64,000 nt of DNA from Kandleria vitulina DSM 20405. Its GTDB lineage: Bacteria > Bacillota_I > Bacilli_A > Erysipelotrichales > Coprobacillaceae. Under the pieces are notes generated by a model that saw nothing but the letters and a program-made list of their open reading frames with translations, had not been told where the DNA came from and did no database searches. Shown here one piece after another: positions 45,721-54,692 of this stretch. Location of the stretch: NCBI RefSeq assembly GCF_000702065.1, contig NZ_JNKN01000005.1, positions 103,745 to 167,744 of the forward strand, read 5' to 3'. The number at the start of each line of letters is the position of its first letter. Position 1 is the first letter of the stretch. The position numbers and the translations under genes are program-made.

Positions 45721-48700
45721 ATGAATAAGAAAAGGGCGACGATAGTATTCGTGGTTTTATTAGCCATGCTCTTTAGCAGCATGTTAACTATGAAGAACCA
45801 GACAGTTGTCAGTGCAGAGGAAGTGACTACTGAAGAATCACAAGATAAGAAGTCAGAAGAAACAAGTGAAAACAAGACTGAAGAAAAGAAAAAAGAATCT
45901 GCTGCACTTGAAGCATCAACTGATGATGTCAAAGTGACTGTTACCTTCAATGATGACGCCAACATTCCTGAAGGTACAAAGCTTACAGTGAAGCAGTATT
46001 CTGAAAAAGATGAAAACTATGACAAGAAGATGTCTGAAGTTGAAGACTACCTTCTAAAAAAGAAAACAAAAACAAAGAAGTATGAAATAGAAACCTTTGA
46101 TTTATTTGATATCTCTCTTATCAATGATGATAAAGAGATTGAACCAGAAAATGATGCAAAAGTATCCGTTTCACTTTCTTATATTAATAAAGATATAGAA
46201 AGTAAAAAGAAACTTAAAATCATGCATTTTGTGGATGACAAGATTGAAGAAGTTGAAATCAATAAATCATCTCTAGATGATGGTGAGGTTAAGCTTGAAT
46301 TTGAAACAACGAGCTTCTCTGAATTTAGTTCTACTTCCGTTCAGGAAAATGAAATTAAGACTCAAGTAAGACCTGCATTAAGAGCTGCCGCTTCAGGTAC
46401 AATCAATACAGCTGACAATAGAGCTGATGGTATTACTATTAACTTGTTTGATTACTATGGTGAAAGAAGCAATTACGGAAGTACAGTTAGTCTTAATGAT
46501 AGTAGTAACGTACCTTCTCAAAATGGAAACTATAATGTTCCTTATAACTATCAATTAGGAATCAATGATAATCATCGACTTAAGTTTACATCTTGGGGAC
46601 AGGTAGGTAACACATTAAACCACTTCACTGGTGAAAACGGACCTGCACGTACAGGAATTGTACAGGACAGATTGATCAATGGTTATCCAGTATTATCAAA
46701 TAATACAACGTTACAGACAAATGGAGAAAGTCTTGCTTATTTGTTTAATACGAATAATATTTCAGGAGCTAAGAAAGTCTATAAAAATGTCAGCTATCTG
46801 ATGACTAAAGATTCTGATGGTATGTATAGCTACAATAGTAATAATAATTATGCCTATTATGATCCTAGTCAAGGTGACAATGGTAATTTTAGAGTTTATA
46901 GCGATACATATAACACAACGAATAATACAAGCTACAAAGTAGGGTTCTTCCCATTTACTGAATATGAATCAAGCCAGAAAAATATTGATAATAGACAAAG
47001 TAATTATTATAACCATCATTTCGGTATGCACATGAATGCATCGTTTACTATTCCAAGTGATGGAAAAGTCAACGGTAAACATATCGTTTACGAATACAGT
47101 GGCGATGATGATATGTGGCTCTATATTGATGGTGTACTTGTACTTGATATCGGTGGTATTCATGAACCAGTACATGGAAAAATCAATTTCACAACTGGTG
47201 AGGTTACTGTTTATCCGCAGAACAATCCATCCAATGTGACAAAAACGACTTTAAAAGCAATCTTTGAAAAACAAGGATTAACTTGGACAAGAAATACTAT
47301 TCATTCATTAGATATGTTCTATCTAGAACGTGGTGGACAGTATTCAAACTTGTCAATGTCATTGAATGTTCCTATTATCAAAACAGTCTCTATTAGAAAA
47401 AATGTCGAAGGAGAGATGAGTGAAGAGTATCTGGATAAAGACTTCTCATTCACTGCCTATGTAGACAAAGGAAACGGTGAATATGTTCCTTATTCTGGCA
47501 AGATTGAAATTGGATCAGAAGAAAAGACTATAAATGATGGTAAGTTTACACTCAAGCCAACACAAACGGCGAGACTTCTAGAAATGAATACTTCATGGAA
47601 GTATAAGATCGTAGAAACCGGATTAGATGGCAACACCTTCTCAGCAGTTGTCATAGATAGTGATGGCTCTGTGACACGGACCCTTAAAGAAGGGGAGACA
47701 AATCAGAGTACTTCAAGTGAAAACACTTCAGTATCTAATGCTGGTGATATGGTATTTACCAATAAGATCAGAGAAGAACATGGCAATATTAATGTTGGAA
47801 AGAAATGGGTTGGCGATACTGAAAGTGAACGTCCATCAAGCATTAAGTTCCAGCTGTATCGTGTCAAGAATGGTGATGAACAAAATAAAGAACTTTATCT
47901 CGATGCAAATGGCAATAGCCTATTTGAATTAAATTCATCTAATTGGAATAAAGTCTTTAGTAATCTTCTAAGAAGAAGTGGAAGTGATGTTTATACATAC
48001 ATCGTACAAGAAATATCAGTTCCTTCTGGATATACGGATACGTATTCAAGTGAAGATGCATCTAACCATGGTCAGAATCTTTTTATTACCAATACTAAAG
48101 AGACAAGTGTTTCCTATGAAAAGAAATGGTTAAAAGCTGATGGTCAGACACCACTGACTACTAATCTTCCAGATGAAGTAAAAGTACAGCTTTATCAATA
48201 TAAGATGAAAGCTGAAAAGACTACAATTGAGAATCCTATAGAGTATAAGAAAGTTACATTTAAGACGACTTATAAAGGAAATGCAGGAACTCATGGAAGC
48301 AACACAGTACATAATGTTGGTACGCAACAGGGGGATTACACAATCAGTGAATATGTACAAAAGAATGGTAAGATTCGATTTACTGTTCGTTCTTATAATG
48401 ACTTGTTTGGAATATTAAGTATAAATGCATCAAATGGTACTTTAACAAAAGTTGAAGGAAGTGAAGTGAGATCGGAAAACGGTCAATATCAAGATGAATC
48501 TTATAACTGGCCATATTATTTATGTGAAGCAACTTATGAATTATCAGGTGTAACTGATGATACGACTGTCACAATTAATATGGTTGGATATCTGTATTAT
48601 GAAGGTTCGACACCTAAAGTAAGTTCCACAATGGATGTTAGAAATATCACTGTCACAAATCCAAGTGACACTGGTACAACAGTTATTTACACTACACCAA

Positions 48701-49455
48701 CTCCGCCAAGTACAATGCCTGAAGAAGGCACTGAAGGATTAGTGAAGTATGGTAGTGAACGTACACTTAACAATGGCAATAACTGGAAAGATGTTGTAAG
48801 TTCTCTTCCTGTAGAAGAAACTATCAATGGAGAAAAATACTATTACTTCTATTATGTAAAAGAAGTAAAAGCTCCAGCTGGCTTTAGCGTAAGCTATGAA
48901 GGAAATAACGGTACTGGACAGAGTGTCATTATTAAGAATATAAAAGATTATTTCCCAATGACCTTCAAGAAAATAGATAGTACTGATAACTCTAAAGTAC
49001 TTGAAGGAGCAACATTCTCATTATATAAGGATGAAGATTGTACACAAATTGTTACATTCTACAGTGATGAGAATATGCAGCAAGAAGCAACAACCTTTAC
49101 AACAGGTAGTGATGGTAAATTTACTGTCTATGGATTAAAAGAAGGAACATACTACCTTAAGGAAGTTAGTGCTCCATCAGGATATTATCTCATCGATCAT
49201 CCTTTAAAGATCACAATGGATCTTGAAGGCGTGATTACGATTGATGATAAAGATAAGGATGTAGTTCAAGTCCATGTCAATGAAAGTAATGTATCCGATA
49301 TCACAGTTGTGGTAAAGGATAGCCCGCTCTATTATCTTCCTAATTCAGGAGGAATAGGGACACATATCTTTACGATGATGGGAACGATGCTCATAGCCCT
49401 AGTAGCTACTTTCTATATCGTAAACAAACGTAATGAGGAGGGGGATGTATCATAG
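45721..49455 (+). CDS. Large LPXTG-type pilus adhesin (tip pilin), operon A
   Basis: A 1244-residue surface protein. Signal peptide about 1-32. A charged E/K/S/T-rich stalk follows (about 33-60). A fibro-slime/PA14-like domain includes GDDDMWLYIDGVLVLDIGG (about 460-480) and GIHEPVHGKINFTTGEV. Several Cna-B domains follow, with Lys starts such as NVGKKWVGD and Glu near YIVQEISVP that allow isopeptide bonds; the last one has ATFSLYKDEDC. The sorting signal LPNSG is at 1206-1210, then a membrane segment and basic tail. GGGGGT precedes the ATG. As first gene of the operon and the largest pilin it is the likely tip adhesin; its ligand is unknown. Its paralogue is at 54693. Confidence 0.9.
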   Translation: MNKKRATIVFVVLLAMLFSSMLTMKNQTVVSAEEVTTEESQDKKSEETSENKTEEKKKESAALEASTDDVKVTVTFNDDANIPEGTKLTVKQYSEKDENYDKKMSEVEDYLLKKKTKTKKYEIETFDLFDISLINDDKEIEPENDAKVSVSLSYINKDIESKKKLKIMHFVDDKIEEVEINKSSLDDGEVKLEFETTSFSEFSSTSVQENEIKTQVRPALRAAASGTINTADNRADGITINLFDYYGERSNYGSTVSLNDSSNVPSQNGNYNVPYNYQLGINDNHRLKFTSWGQVGNTLNHFTGENGPARTGIVQDRLINGYPVLSNNTTLQTNGESLAYLFNTNNISGAKKVYKNVSYLMTKDSDGMYSYNSNNNYAYYDPSQGDNGNFRVYSDTYNTTNNTSYKVGFFPFTEYESSQKNIDNRQSNYYNHHFGMHMNASFTIPSDGKVNGKHIVYEYSGDDDMWLYIDGVLVLDIGGIHEPVHGKINFTTGEVTVYPQNNPSNVTKTTLKAIFEKQGLTWTRNTIHSLDMFYLERGGQYSNLSMSLNVPIIKTVSIRKNVEGEMSEEYLDKDFSFTAYVDKGNGEYVPYSGKIEIGSEEKTINDGKFTLKPTQTARLLEMNTSWKYKIVETGLDGNTFSAVVIDSDGSVTRTLKEGETNQSTSSENTSVSNAGDMVFTNKIREEHGNINVGKKWVGDTESERPSSIKFQLYRVKNGDEQNKELYLDANGNSLFELNSSNWNKVFSNLLRRSGSDVYTYIVQEISVPSGYTDTYSSEDASNHGQNLFITNTKETSVSYEKKWLKADGQTPLTTNLPDEVKVQLYQYKMKAEKTTIENPIEYKKVTFKTTYKGNAGTHGSNTVHNVGTQQGDYTISEYVQKNGKIRFTVRSYNDLFGILSINASNGTLTKVEGSEVRSENGQYQDESYNWPYYLCEATYELSGVTDDTTVTINMVGYLYYEGSTPKVSSTMDVRNITVTNPSDTGTTVIYTTPTPPSTMPEEGTEGLVKYGSERTLNNGNNWKDVVSSLPVEETINGEKYYYFYYVKEVKAPAGFSVSYEGNNGTGQSVIIKNIKDYFPMTFKKIDSTDNSKVLEGATFSLYKDEDCTQIVTFYSDENMQQEATTFTTGSDGKFTVYGLKEGTYYLKEVSAPSGYYLIDHPLKITMDLEGVITIDDKDKDVVQVHVNESNVSDITVVVKDSPLYYLPNSGGIGTHIFTMMGTMLIALVATFYIVNKRNEEGDVS

Positions 49456-49522
49456 GGAAATGGAAATAAAGTTAATTAATAAACCAACATAAAAAAATAA
49501 AAGAGTAACAAAGGAGAAAAAT

Positions 49523-51205
49523 ATGAAAAGGTTCAAAAAATTAGCAAGTATGTTAATGAGTCTTATGATGGTGCTTGGAATGAGCGCTGTAACCGTAAAT
49601 GCGGCTGGTCCACTAGATAAGACTGCAAAAATCACAATTGAAAATGTAGAAGATGGTTCTACAGTTAAACTTTATAAAATCTGGCAGGCAAACTACAATG
49701 CGTCAGGTGACAGTATTACAGGCTGGGAAAAAGCTGATGGTACTAACTTCGCAGATAACAGCAAGCCTACTGCAGAAGAAATCAATACAATCGCAGCTGG
49801 TCTTCAGGCTGGTTCTATCACAGCATTAGATACAAAGGAATCAACTGTATCTGGTACAACTTATACTTATGATGTGACTGATGGTGCTTCTGCTTATATC
49901 GCAGTTATCACTTCAAAAAATGGAAGCGATACAATCTATAACCCAATCTTATTATCTGTAAAATATGCAGGTGATTCTACTGATTTGAGTGACGAAACAA
50001 TCAACACTACAAGCAGCTATTTATATGGTGCTAAGACTGTTGCAAAATCATCTAAACCTACGGTAGATAAGAAAGCTGAAGCTACTACTGATCCAACTGG
50101 TAATGATGGTGATCATGAAACTGGTAAAGTTGGGGATACTGTAACTTATACATTAGATATCGCTATGCCAGTATATCCATCAAACGCTACAAACAAAACT
50201 TTCTATATTACAGATAACTTAGCTGAAGGTTTAACTTTCAACTATGATTCATTAACAGTAAAAGTAGGAGATACTACTTACACAATCGATACAGCTTCTA
50301 ATGAATTAAAAGACGCTAGCGGTAATGTGATCGGTAAAACTGTTAAGAATGAAAATGGATTCGATATCAGCTTTGATTATGATAAATTAAACTATGTTGC
50401 TCCAGTTGTAACTTATACTGCAGTTATCAATGAAAAAGCAGTTATCGGTGAAGCTGGAAATGAAAACAAGGTTACTCTTTACTACACAAATAACCCAACA
50501 TCTGGAAATACATACGATACTGAAAATAAACCTCAGGATCAAGAAGATGAAAATATCCAGAAAAAAGAAGATGAAGAAAAAGTTTACACTTACCAGGTTT
50601 CATTCAAGAAAACTGATGACAGTGATGAAAAGAAACCATTAGCTGGTGCTGTATTCGGTATCTATTCAGATAAAGACTGCACTAAATTAGTTGATACAGT
50701 TACAACTAACGAAAATGGTTATGCATCATCTTCACAGGTTGGATATGGAACTTACTATGTAAAAGAAATTACTGCTCCTGCAGGATATGCATTAAATAGT
50801 ACAGTATTTGAAGTCACTTCAAGCTGGGCTACAGTAACAACTAAGTCTACAAGCGAAACAGTAACTACAAGCTATACAAGCAACATTGATGAAGCAACTG
50901 TTAAAGAACAGGCTGGTTGGTTAAAAGATAATGTCTTCTATAGCTTAGACAATAAACCAACTGGTGAAGGTGTAGTAGAAGCTTATATTAAAGATACAAC
51001 TACTACAAATGCTACTACTTCTACATTCACTACTAATAGTGGTGAAGGTGCTGGTGTTGTTGTAATGCCAGACATTATCAATACAAAGAACCCTGAATTA
51101 CCTTCTACAGGTGGTATGGGTACTGTAATCTTCACAGTTGTAGGTGCTGGCTTAATTACATTAGCTATCGCTTTAAAACTTTCAAGAAGAAAAGAATCTG
51201 AATAA
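49523..51205 (+). CDS. Major (shaft) pilin with LPSTG sorting signal, operon A
   Basis: A 560-residue protein with a signal peptide (1-28, ending VNAAG), a D2-type isopeptide-forming pilin domain (about 30-180, EDGSTVKLYKIWQANYN), a second domain (about 195-330, TLDIAMPVYPSNATNKTF), a Cna-B domain with FKKTDDSDEKKPLAGAVFGI and an E-box-like YYVKEITAPAG, and LPSTG at 526-530 followed by a membrane segment and RRKE tail. It would be polymerised by the class C sortases encoded next. The usual VYPK lysine position has S (VYPSN), so the linking lysine may be K in NATNK. AAAGGAG precedes the ATG. A conserved stem-loop follows. Confidence 0.92.
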   Translation: MKRFKKLASMLMSLMMVLGMSAVTVNAAGPLDKTAKITIENVEDGSTVKLYKIWQANYNASGDSITGWEKADGTNFADNSKPTAEEINTIAAGLQAGSITALDTKESTVSGTTYTYDVTDGASAYIAVITSKNGSDTIYNPILLSVKYAGDSTDLSDETINTTSSYLYGAKTVAKSSKPTVDKKAEATTDPTGNDGDHETGKVGDTVTYTLDIAMPVYPSNATNKTFYITDNLAEGLTFNYDSLTVKVGDTTYTIDTASNELKDASGNVIGKTVKNENGFDISFDYDKLNYVAPVVTYTAVINEKAVIGEAGNENKVTLYYTNNPTSGNTYDTENKPQDQEDENIQKKEDEEKVYTYQVSFKKTDDSDEKKPLAGAVFGIYSDKDCTKLVDTVTTNENGYASSSQVGYGTYYVKEITAPAGYALNSTVFEVTSSWATVTTKSTSETVTTSYTSNIDEATVKEQAGWLKDNVFYSLDNKPTGEGVVEAYIKDTTTTNATTSTFTTNSGEGAGVVVMPDIINTKNPELPSTGGMGTVIFTVVGAGLITLAIALKLSRRKESE

Positions 51206-51216
51206 AACATTGTATG

Positions 51217-51247
51217 ATGAGAATTGGTCTTTATGACCAATTCTCAT
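51217..51247 (+). promoter_or_regulatory. 13-bp perfect stem-loop between major pilin and sortase, operon A
   Basis: ATGAGAATTGGTC (51217-51229), loop TTTAT, GACCAATTCTCAT (51235-51247). No T run follows. The same stem, with only one loop base changed, occurs at 60269-60299. It could be an RNA-processing or attenuation site that sets pilin-to-sortase ratio. Confidence 0.85.
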
Positions 51248-51269
51248 ATACAATATTATGGAGATGCAC

Positions 51270-52118
51270 ATGAAAATAAAAAAGAATGATATAGTATTGG
51301 CTTTACTTGTTTTCGTAGGTATATCCATACTATTGTATCCAACAGTCAGCAACAAGTGGAACGCCTATAGAAATAGTAAGCTGATTTCAGAGTATAAAAA
51401 TAATGTTTCCAACTTGACGGAAAACAAGGCTGAAAAGATGCTTGAAGCCGCAAAGAAATACAATAGTACACTAGGAAATCCGAAGGTTCCTGATGCGTTC
51501 TCTATTCGTGATGGAAAAAGAGACAAAGAATATGACTCGCTTTTGAACATGGGAGATGGCATGATGGGTTATGTGGAAGTGCCTTCCATTGATGTCAACC
51601 TACCACTTTACCATTACACCTTTGATTCAGTTCTATTAAAAGGGGCTGGGCATCTGTTTGGCAGTGCTCTTCCTATTGGGGGAGAAAGCACACATAGCGT
51701 TGTATCAGCACACCGTGGCTTGCCAAGTGAAAAGATGTTTACTGATCTTAATCTAGTAGAAAAAGGGGATCAGTTCTATTTCCATATTCTTGGTAAGGTG
51801 TATGCCTATGAAGTAGATCAGATTCTTACAGTGAAGCCAAGTGATGTAAAATCATTATCTATCGAGTATAAAAAAGATTATGCGACACTTGTTACATGTA
51901 CACCTTACGGTGTCAATACACAGCGTCTACTAGTAAGAGGTCATCGTGTACCTTATAACAAAAACAAGAAGAACATTAAAAAGCATGGTCAATCAGTCAG
52001 CTTTATTATCTTGCAGATCATCTCTGCAGTTGCTGGTATTATTTTAGCAATCGTGCTTCATTATCTTTATTCGCGTAAGAAGAAGGGTGTAAAAAATGAA
52101 GAAAGACAAGCTGATTAA
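51270..52118 (+). CDS. Class C sortase 1, operon A
   Basis: A 282-residue pilin-polymerising sortase. It has an N-terminal membrane segment (about 7-25), catalytic H148 (VVSAHRGLPS), C210 (TLVTCTPYGVNT) and R219 (QRLLVRGHR), and a C-terminal hydrophobic segment plus basic tail (about 245-275), the class C architecture. The ATG at 51270 has GGAG 6 nt upstream. The 3' end overlaps sortase 2 by 23 bp. Parts are nearly identical in DNA to the paralogue at 60322. Confidence 0.94.
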   Translation: MKIKKNDIVLALLVFVGISILLYPTVSNKWNAYRNSKLISEYKNNVSNLTENKAEKMLEAAKKYNSTLGNPKVPDAFSIRDGKRDKEYDSLLNMGDGMMGYVEVPSIDVNLPLYHYTFDSVLLKGAGHLFGSALPIGGESTHSVVSAHRGLPSEKMFTDLNLVEKGDQFYFHILGKVYAYEVDQILTVKPSDVKSLSIEYKKDYATLVTCTPYGVNTQRLLVRGHRVPYNKNKKNIKKHGQSVSFIILQIISAVAGIILAIVLHYLYSRKKKGVKNEERQAD

Positions 52119-52929
52119 TATCTTTATTGCATTAATGATCTTCGTTGGTCTTTCAGTTATGTTTTATCCGGTAGTTAGTGATATGTGGAATACATATCGT
52201 AACTCATTGTTAATATCATCTCATAAGAAAGATGTTAACGACTTAAGCAAGAAACAAACTGAACAGATATGGAATGAAGCTGTAAACTACAATAAGAACC
52301 ATAAAGAAAACTTTATCAAAGAAGATGTCTTTACGAATCTAAAGAAACATACAAAAAGCAAATATGATTCTTATTTGAACATTTCTAAAAATGGTGTCAT
52401 GGGCACTATTGTCATACCTAAGATCAATGTAGAAATACCCATTTACCACGGTACCGGTGAAAAGGAACTCCAGACAGGGGTGGGACATATGGAAGGGACT
52501 AGTCTCCCAGTGGGCGGGACGTCTTCCCATTGTGTTCTCTCAGCTCACCGCGGGTTGCCAAGTGCCAAATTATTTACAGATCTAGATAAGATGAAAAAAG
52601 GAGATCTCTTCTTTCTTCATATTCTAGATAAGACTTTGGCTTATAAAGTAGAAGATATCTTTACTGTTAAGCCTAATGAAACAGATAAGCTTTCCTTAAT
52701 TAAAGGAAAGGATTACGTGACACTTCTGACTTGTACGCCTTACGCTGTCAATACGCATCGTCTGCTTGTTAGAGGAGTGCGTACTGCCTATAAGCAAAAT
52801 CAAGAACAGAATGTATCCATTCTTAAGGATTATCGTGTATGGATTCTTATTGGAACAATTGTAGCTTTGATCATAGTCAATGTATTTATGGTCATCAAGA
52901 ATAAAAAGAAAAAACGTTCTAAGAAATAG
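52096..52929 (+). CDS. Class C sortase 2, operon A
   Basis: A 277-residue class C sortase with an N-terminal membrane segment, H151 (VLSAHRGLPSAKLF), C213 (LLTCTPYAVNT) and R222 (HRLLVRG), and a C-terminal membrane segment with KKKKRSKK tail. The sequence is closer to typical class C (YHGTGEKELQTGVGHMEGTSLPVGG) than sortase 1. Two class C sortases in one operon suggest division of labour, for example shaft polymerisation versus tip or minor pilin linkage; which does which is not visible. It overlaps sortase 1 and lies 13 bp before the minor pilin. Confidence 0.94.
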   Translation: MKKDKLINIFIALMIFVGLSVMFYPVVSDMWNTYRNSLLISSHKKDVNDLSKKQTEQIWNEAVNYNKNHKENFIKEDVFTNLKKHTKSKYDSYLNISKNGVMGTIVIPKINVEIPIYHGTGEKELQTGVGHMEGTSLPVGGTSSHCVLSAHRGLPSAKLFTDLDKMKKGDLFFLHILDKTLAYKVEDIFTVKPNETDKLSLIKGKDYVTLLTCTPYAVNTHRLLVRGVRTAYKQNQEQNVSILKDYRVWILIGTIVALIIVNVFMVIKNKKKKRSKK

Positions 52930-52942
52930 GGGGGCAAATAAT

Positions 52943-53806
52943 ATGAAAAGATGCATAAAATGGCTTACAGCAGTGCTTGTCATCTTGTTTTCTTTAACAC
53001 CAGTCATCGCCGAAGAGAAGATGGGAGATATTACAATTAAATATCCTGTTGATAATGTCACATTCAAGCTCTTCTATTTAGGTGAATGGAAAGCAGAAAA
53101 GATTAACTATCAAGGTGCTTTTAAAGATGCAAAGATTACAGATGATTTAAATGAAGCTGCAGATGCACTTTCAGCATTTGTGAAAAAGAATAATATCAAT
53201 CCAAGCGCAAGTGAAAAAAGCAAGGATGGGGAAGTGAATTTCTCTAATATCAAGAAAGGTATCTATTTAGTATTAGGTGAAGAAAAGATTGATAATAAAG
53301 TTCATTATCGTGTAAGACCAATGTTATTATCAATGCCAGCTTATAACGCCAACACTGAAAGCTGGTCAACAATCGTTAATGCGAAATATGAACAGGAAAC
53401 AATTCCTAGCAATACCAGTCTTGAAGTATTAAAAGTCTGGAAAGACAACAACAGTAAAAATCGTCCAAAAAGTATCGAAGTTGAACTTTTAAGAAACAAT
53501 GAAGTGTATGATACAAAAACGCTTTCTAAAAAGAACAACTGGAAACACACATGGAATAATCTTGATGGAGATTATGAATGGACTGTATATGAAAAAACGA
53601 CATTCAATGATTACAGTGTTTCAATCAGTCGTTCAAATAGAAAAGTTGTCATTACAAATAAGCTCAACAAAGAAACACCACCAAAGACTCCAAAGAAACA
53701 GAGCATACCACAGACTGGACAGTTGTGGTGGCCAGTTGTGATCTTGGCTGGCATTGGTGTTGTACTTATCAGCATCGGTTTAAGTAAAGGGAAGGCCGAT
53801 AGATGA
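52943..53806 (+). CDS. Minor (basal/anchor) pilin with IPQTG sorting signal, operon A
   Basis: A 287-residue pilin with a signal peptide (1-22), an N-terminal domain (about 25-150) and a Cna-B domain (about 155-235, LEVLKVWKDNNSKNRP and YEWTVYEKTTF). IPQTG at 255-259 is followed by QLWWPVV and a membrane segment. Small size, last pilin position and atypical sorting signal fit a basal subunit that attaches the shaft to the wall. GGGGGGC precedes the ATG. Its stop overlaps the start of the third sortase. Confidence 0.88.
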   Translation: MKRCIKWLTAVLVILFSLTPVIAEEKMGDITIKYPVDNVTFKLFYLGEWKAEKINYQGAFKDAKITDDLNEAADALSAFVKKNNINPSASEKSKDGEVNFSNIKKGIYLVLGEEKIDNKVHYRVRPMLLSMPAYNANTESWSTIVNAKYEQETIPSNTSLEVLKVWKDNNSKNRPKSIEVELLRNNEVYDTKTLSKKNNWKHTWNNLDGDYEWTVYEKTTFNDYSVSISRSNRKVVITNKLNKETPPKTPKKQSIPQTGQLWWPVVILAGIGVVLISIGLSKGKADR

Positions 53807-54384
53807 AAGGGCAAATCATAATTAAGATTGGGCTGCTGTTTATTATAGCAGCTCTTTCACTTACACTTTATAACGTATATGAAGGATATCTTGCGGATCA
53901 ATCTTCATCTATGGTTGTGAAGCAGCTTAAAAAGAAAGTCACTGCGCGAGATGAAAAGCATGTCTATGAATATTCAGATAGAGACATGCCAACGATCTTA
54001 ATTGATGGTCATTATTATGTAGGATGGATTTCTATTCCTTCTTTGCATTTAGATCTTCCTGTAATGGATACATGGAGCTATCCTCATTTAAGAATTTCTC
54101 CTTGTCGATATGAAGGAACAATCTACAAGCGCAATATGGTTATTGCAGGTCACAATTATGCCAGACATTTTTCTCGTATCAAAGGATTAAAGAATGGTAC
54201 AAAAGTTACTTTTACTGATGTAGAAGGATCAGTATTCCCATATCGTATTACCTCTCAGGATATTTTATATCCAACTGAGAATGAAAAACTTATCAAAGAA
54301 TCTGATCAGTGGGATCTGACAATGTTCACATGTACATGGGGTGGAGAACGTCGTCATGTCGTCAGATGCTCACTTGAAGTATAA
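53803..54384 (+). CDS. Third sortase, operon A (short, single membrane segment)
   Basis: A 193-residue sortase with one N-terminal membrane segment (about 5-23) and no C-terminal one. It has H117 (IAGHNYARHF), C177 (MFTCTWGGERRHVV) and arginines at 185-190. It differs from class C in size and in lacking the tail; the class (B- or D-like) is not decided here. It overlaps the minor pilin by 4 bp. A sensible role is wall anchoring of the finished pilus through the IPQTG subunit. A terminator follows. Confidence 0.9.
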   Translation: MKGQIIIKIGLLFIIAALSLTLYNVYEGYLADQSSSMVVKQLKKKVTARDEKHVYEYSDRDMPTILIDGHYYVGWISIPSLHLDLPVMDTWSYPHLRISPCRYEGTIYKRNMVIAGHNYARHFSRIKGLKNGTKVTFTDVEGSVFPYRITSQDILYPTENEKLIKESDQWDLTMFTCTWGGERRHVVRCSLEV

Positions 54385-54393
54385 TTTTTCATT

Positions 54394-54418
54394 TGACAGG
54401 ACTTTGTCCTGTTTTTAT
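54394..54418 (+). terminator. Rho-independent terminator closing operon A
   Basis: ACAGGAC-TTT-GTCCTGT, then TTTTATTTTT. Confidence 0.88.
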
Positions 54419-54419
54419 T

Positions 54420-54692
54420 TTTGTCAAATTAATGTCAAATATTCATATAAATTTACACATGAATGACTTCAAAATACTTAGTTTTGTCAAATAATAGTAA
54501 AATTTATTCTCAAAAGTAAAATTAGCAGTCAAACACAAGTTACATCTATTTACTTTCGTTTTTCTTGACTATAAAATGAAGGTAAGAAAAGAGGTAAGGG
54601 CTTACATTTTTGGAATAATATCGGTTTGATGCAAAATAATAATTAAAAAAGCATCGTTTAGGTAATAAAAATTTTTGATGGGGGTAGCAGAT
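54420..54692 (+). promoter_or_regulatory. Upstream region of pilus operon B
   Basis: A+T-rich 270-bp gap. It contains several TGTCAAA-like repeats (near 54424, 54433, 54484 and AGTCAAA 54527) and a block (54496-54592) that aligns with the region before operon A. A GATGC/GCATC pair lies near 54628 and 54651, a weaker version of the leader inverted repeat of operon A. TTGACT near 54565 may be a -35 element. Confidence 0.5.
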
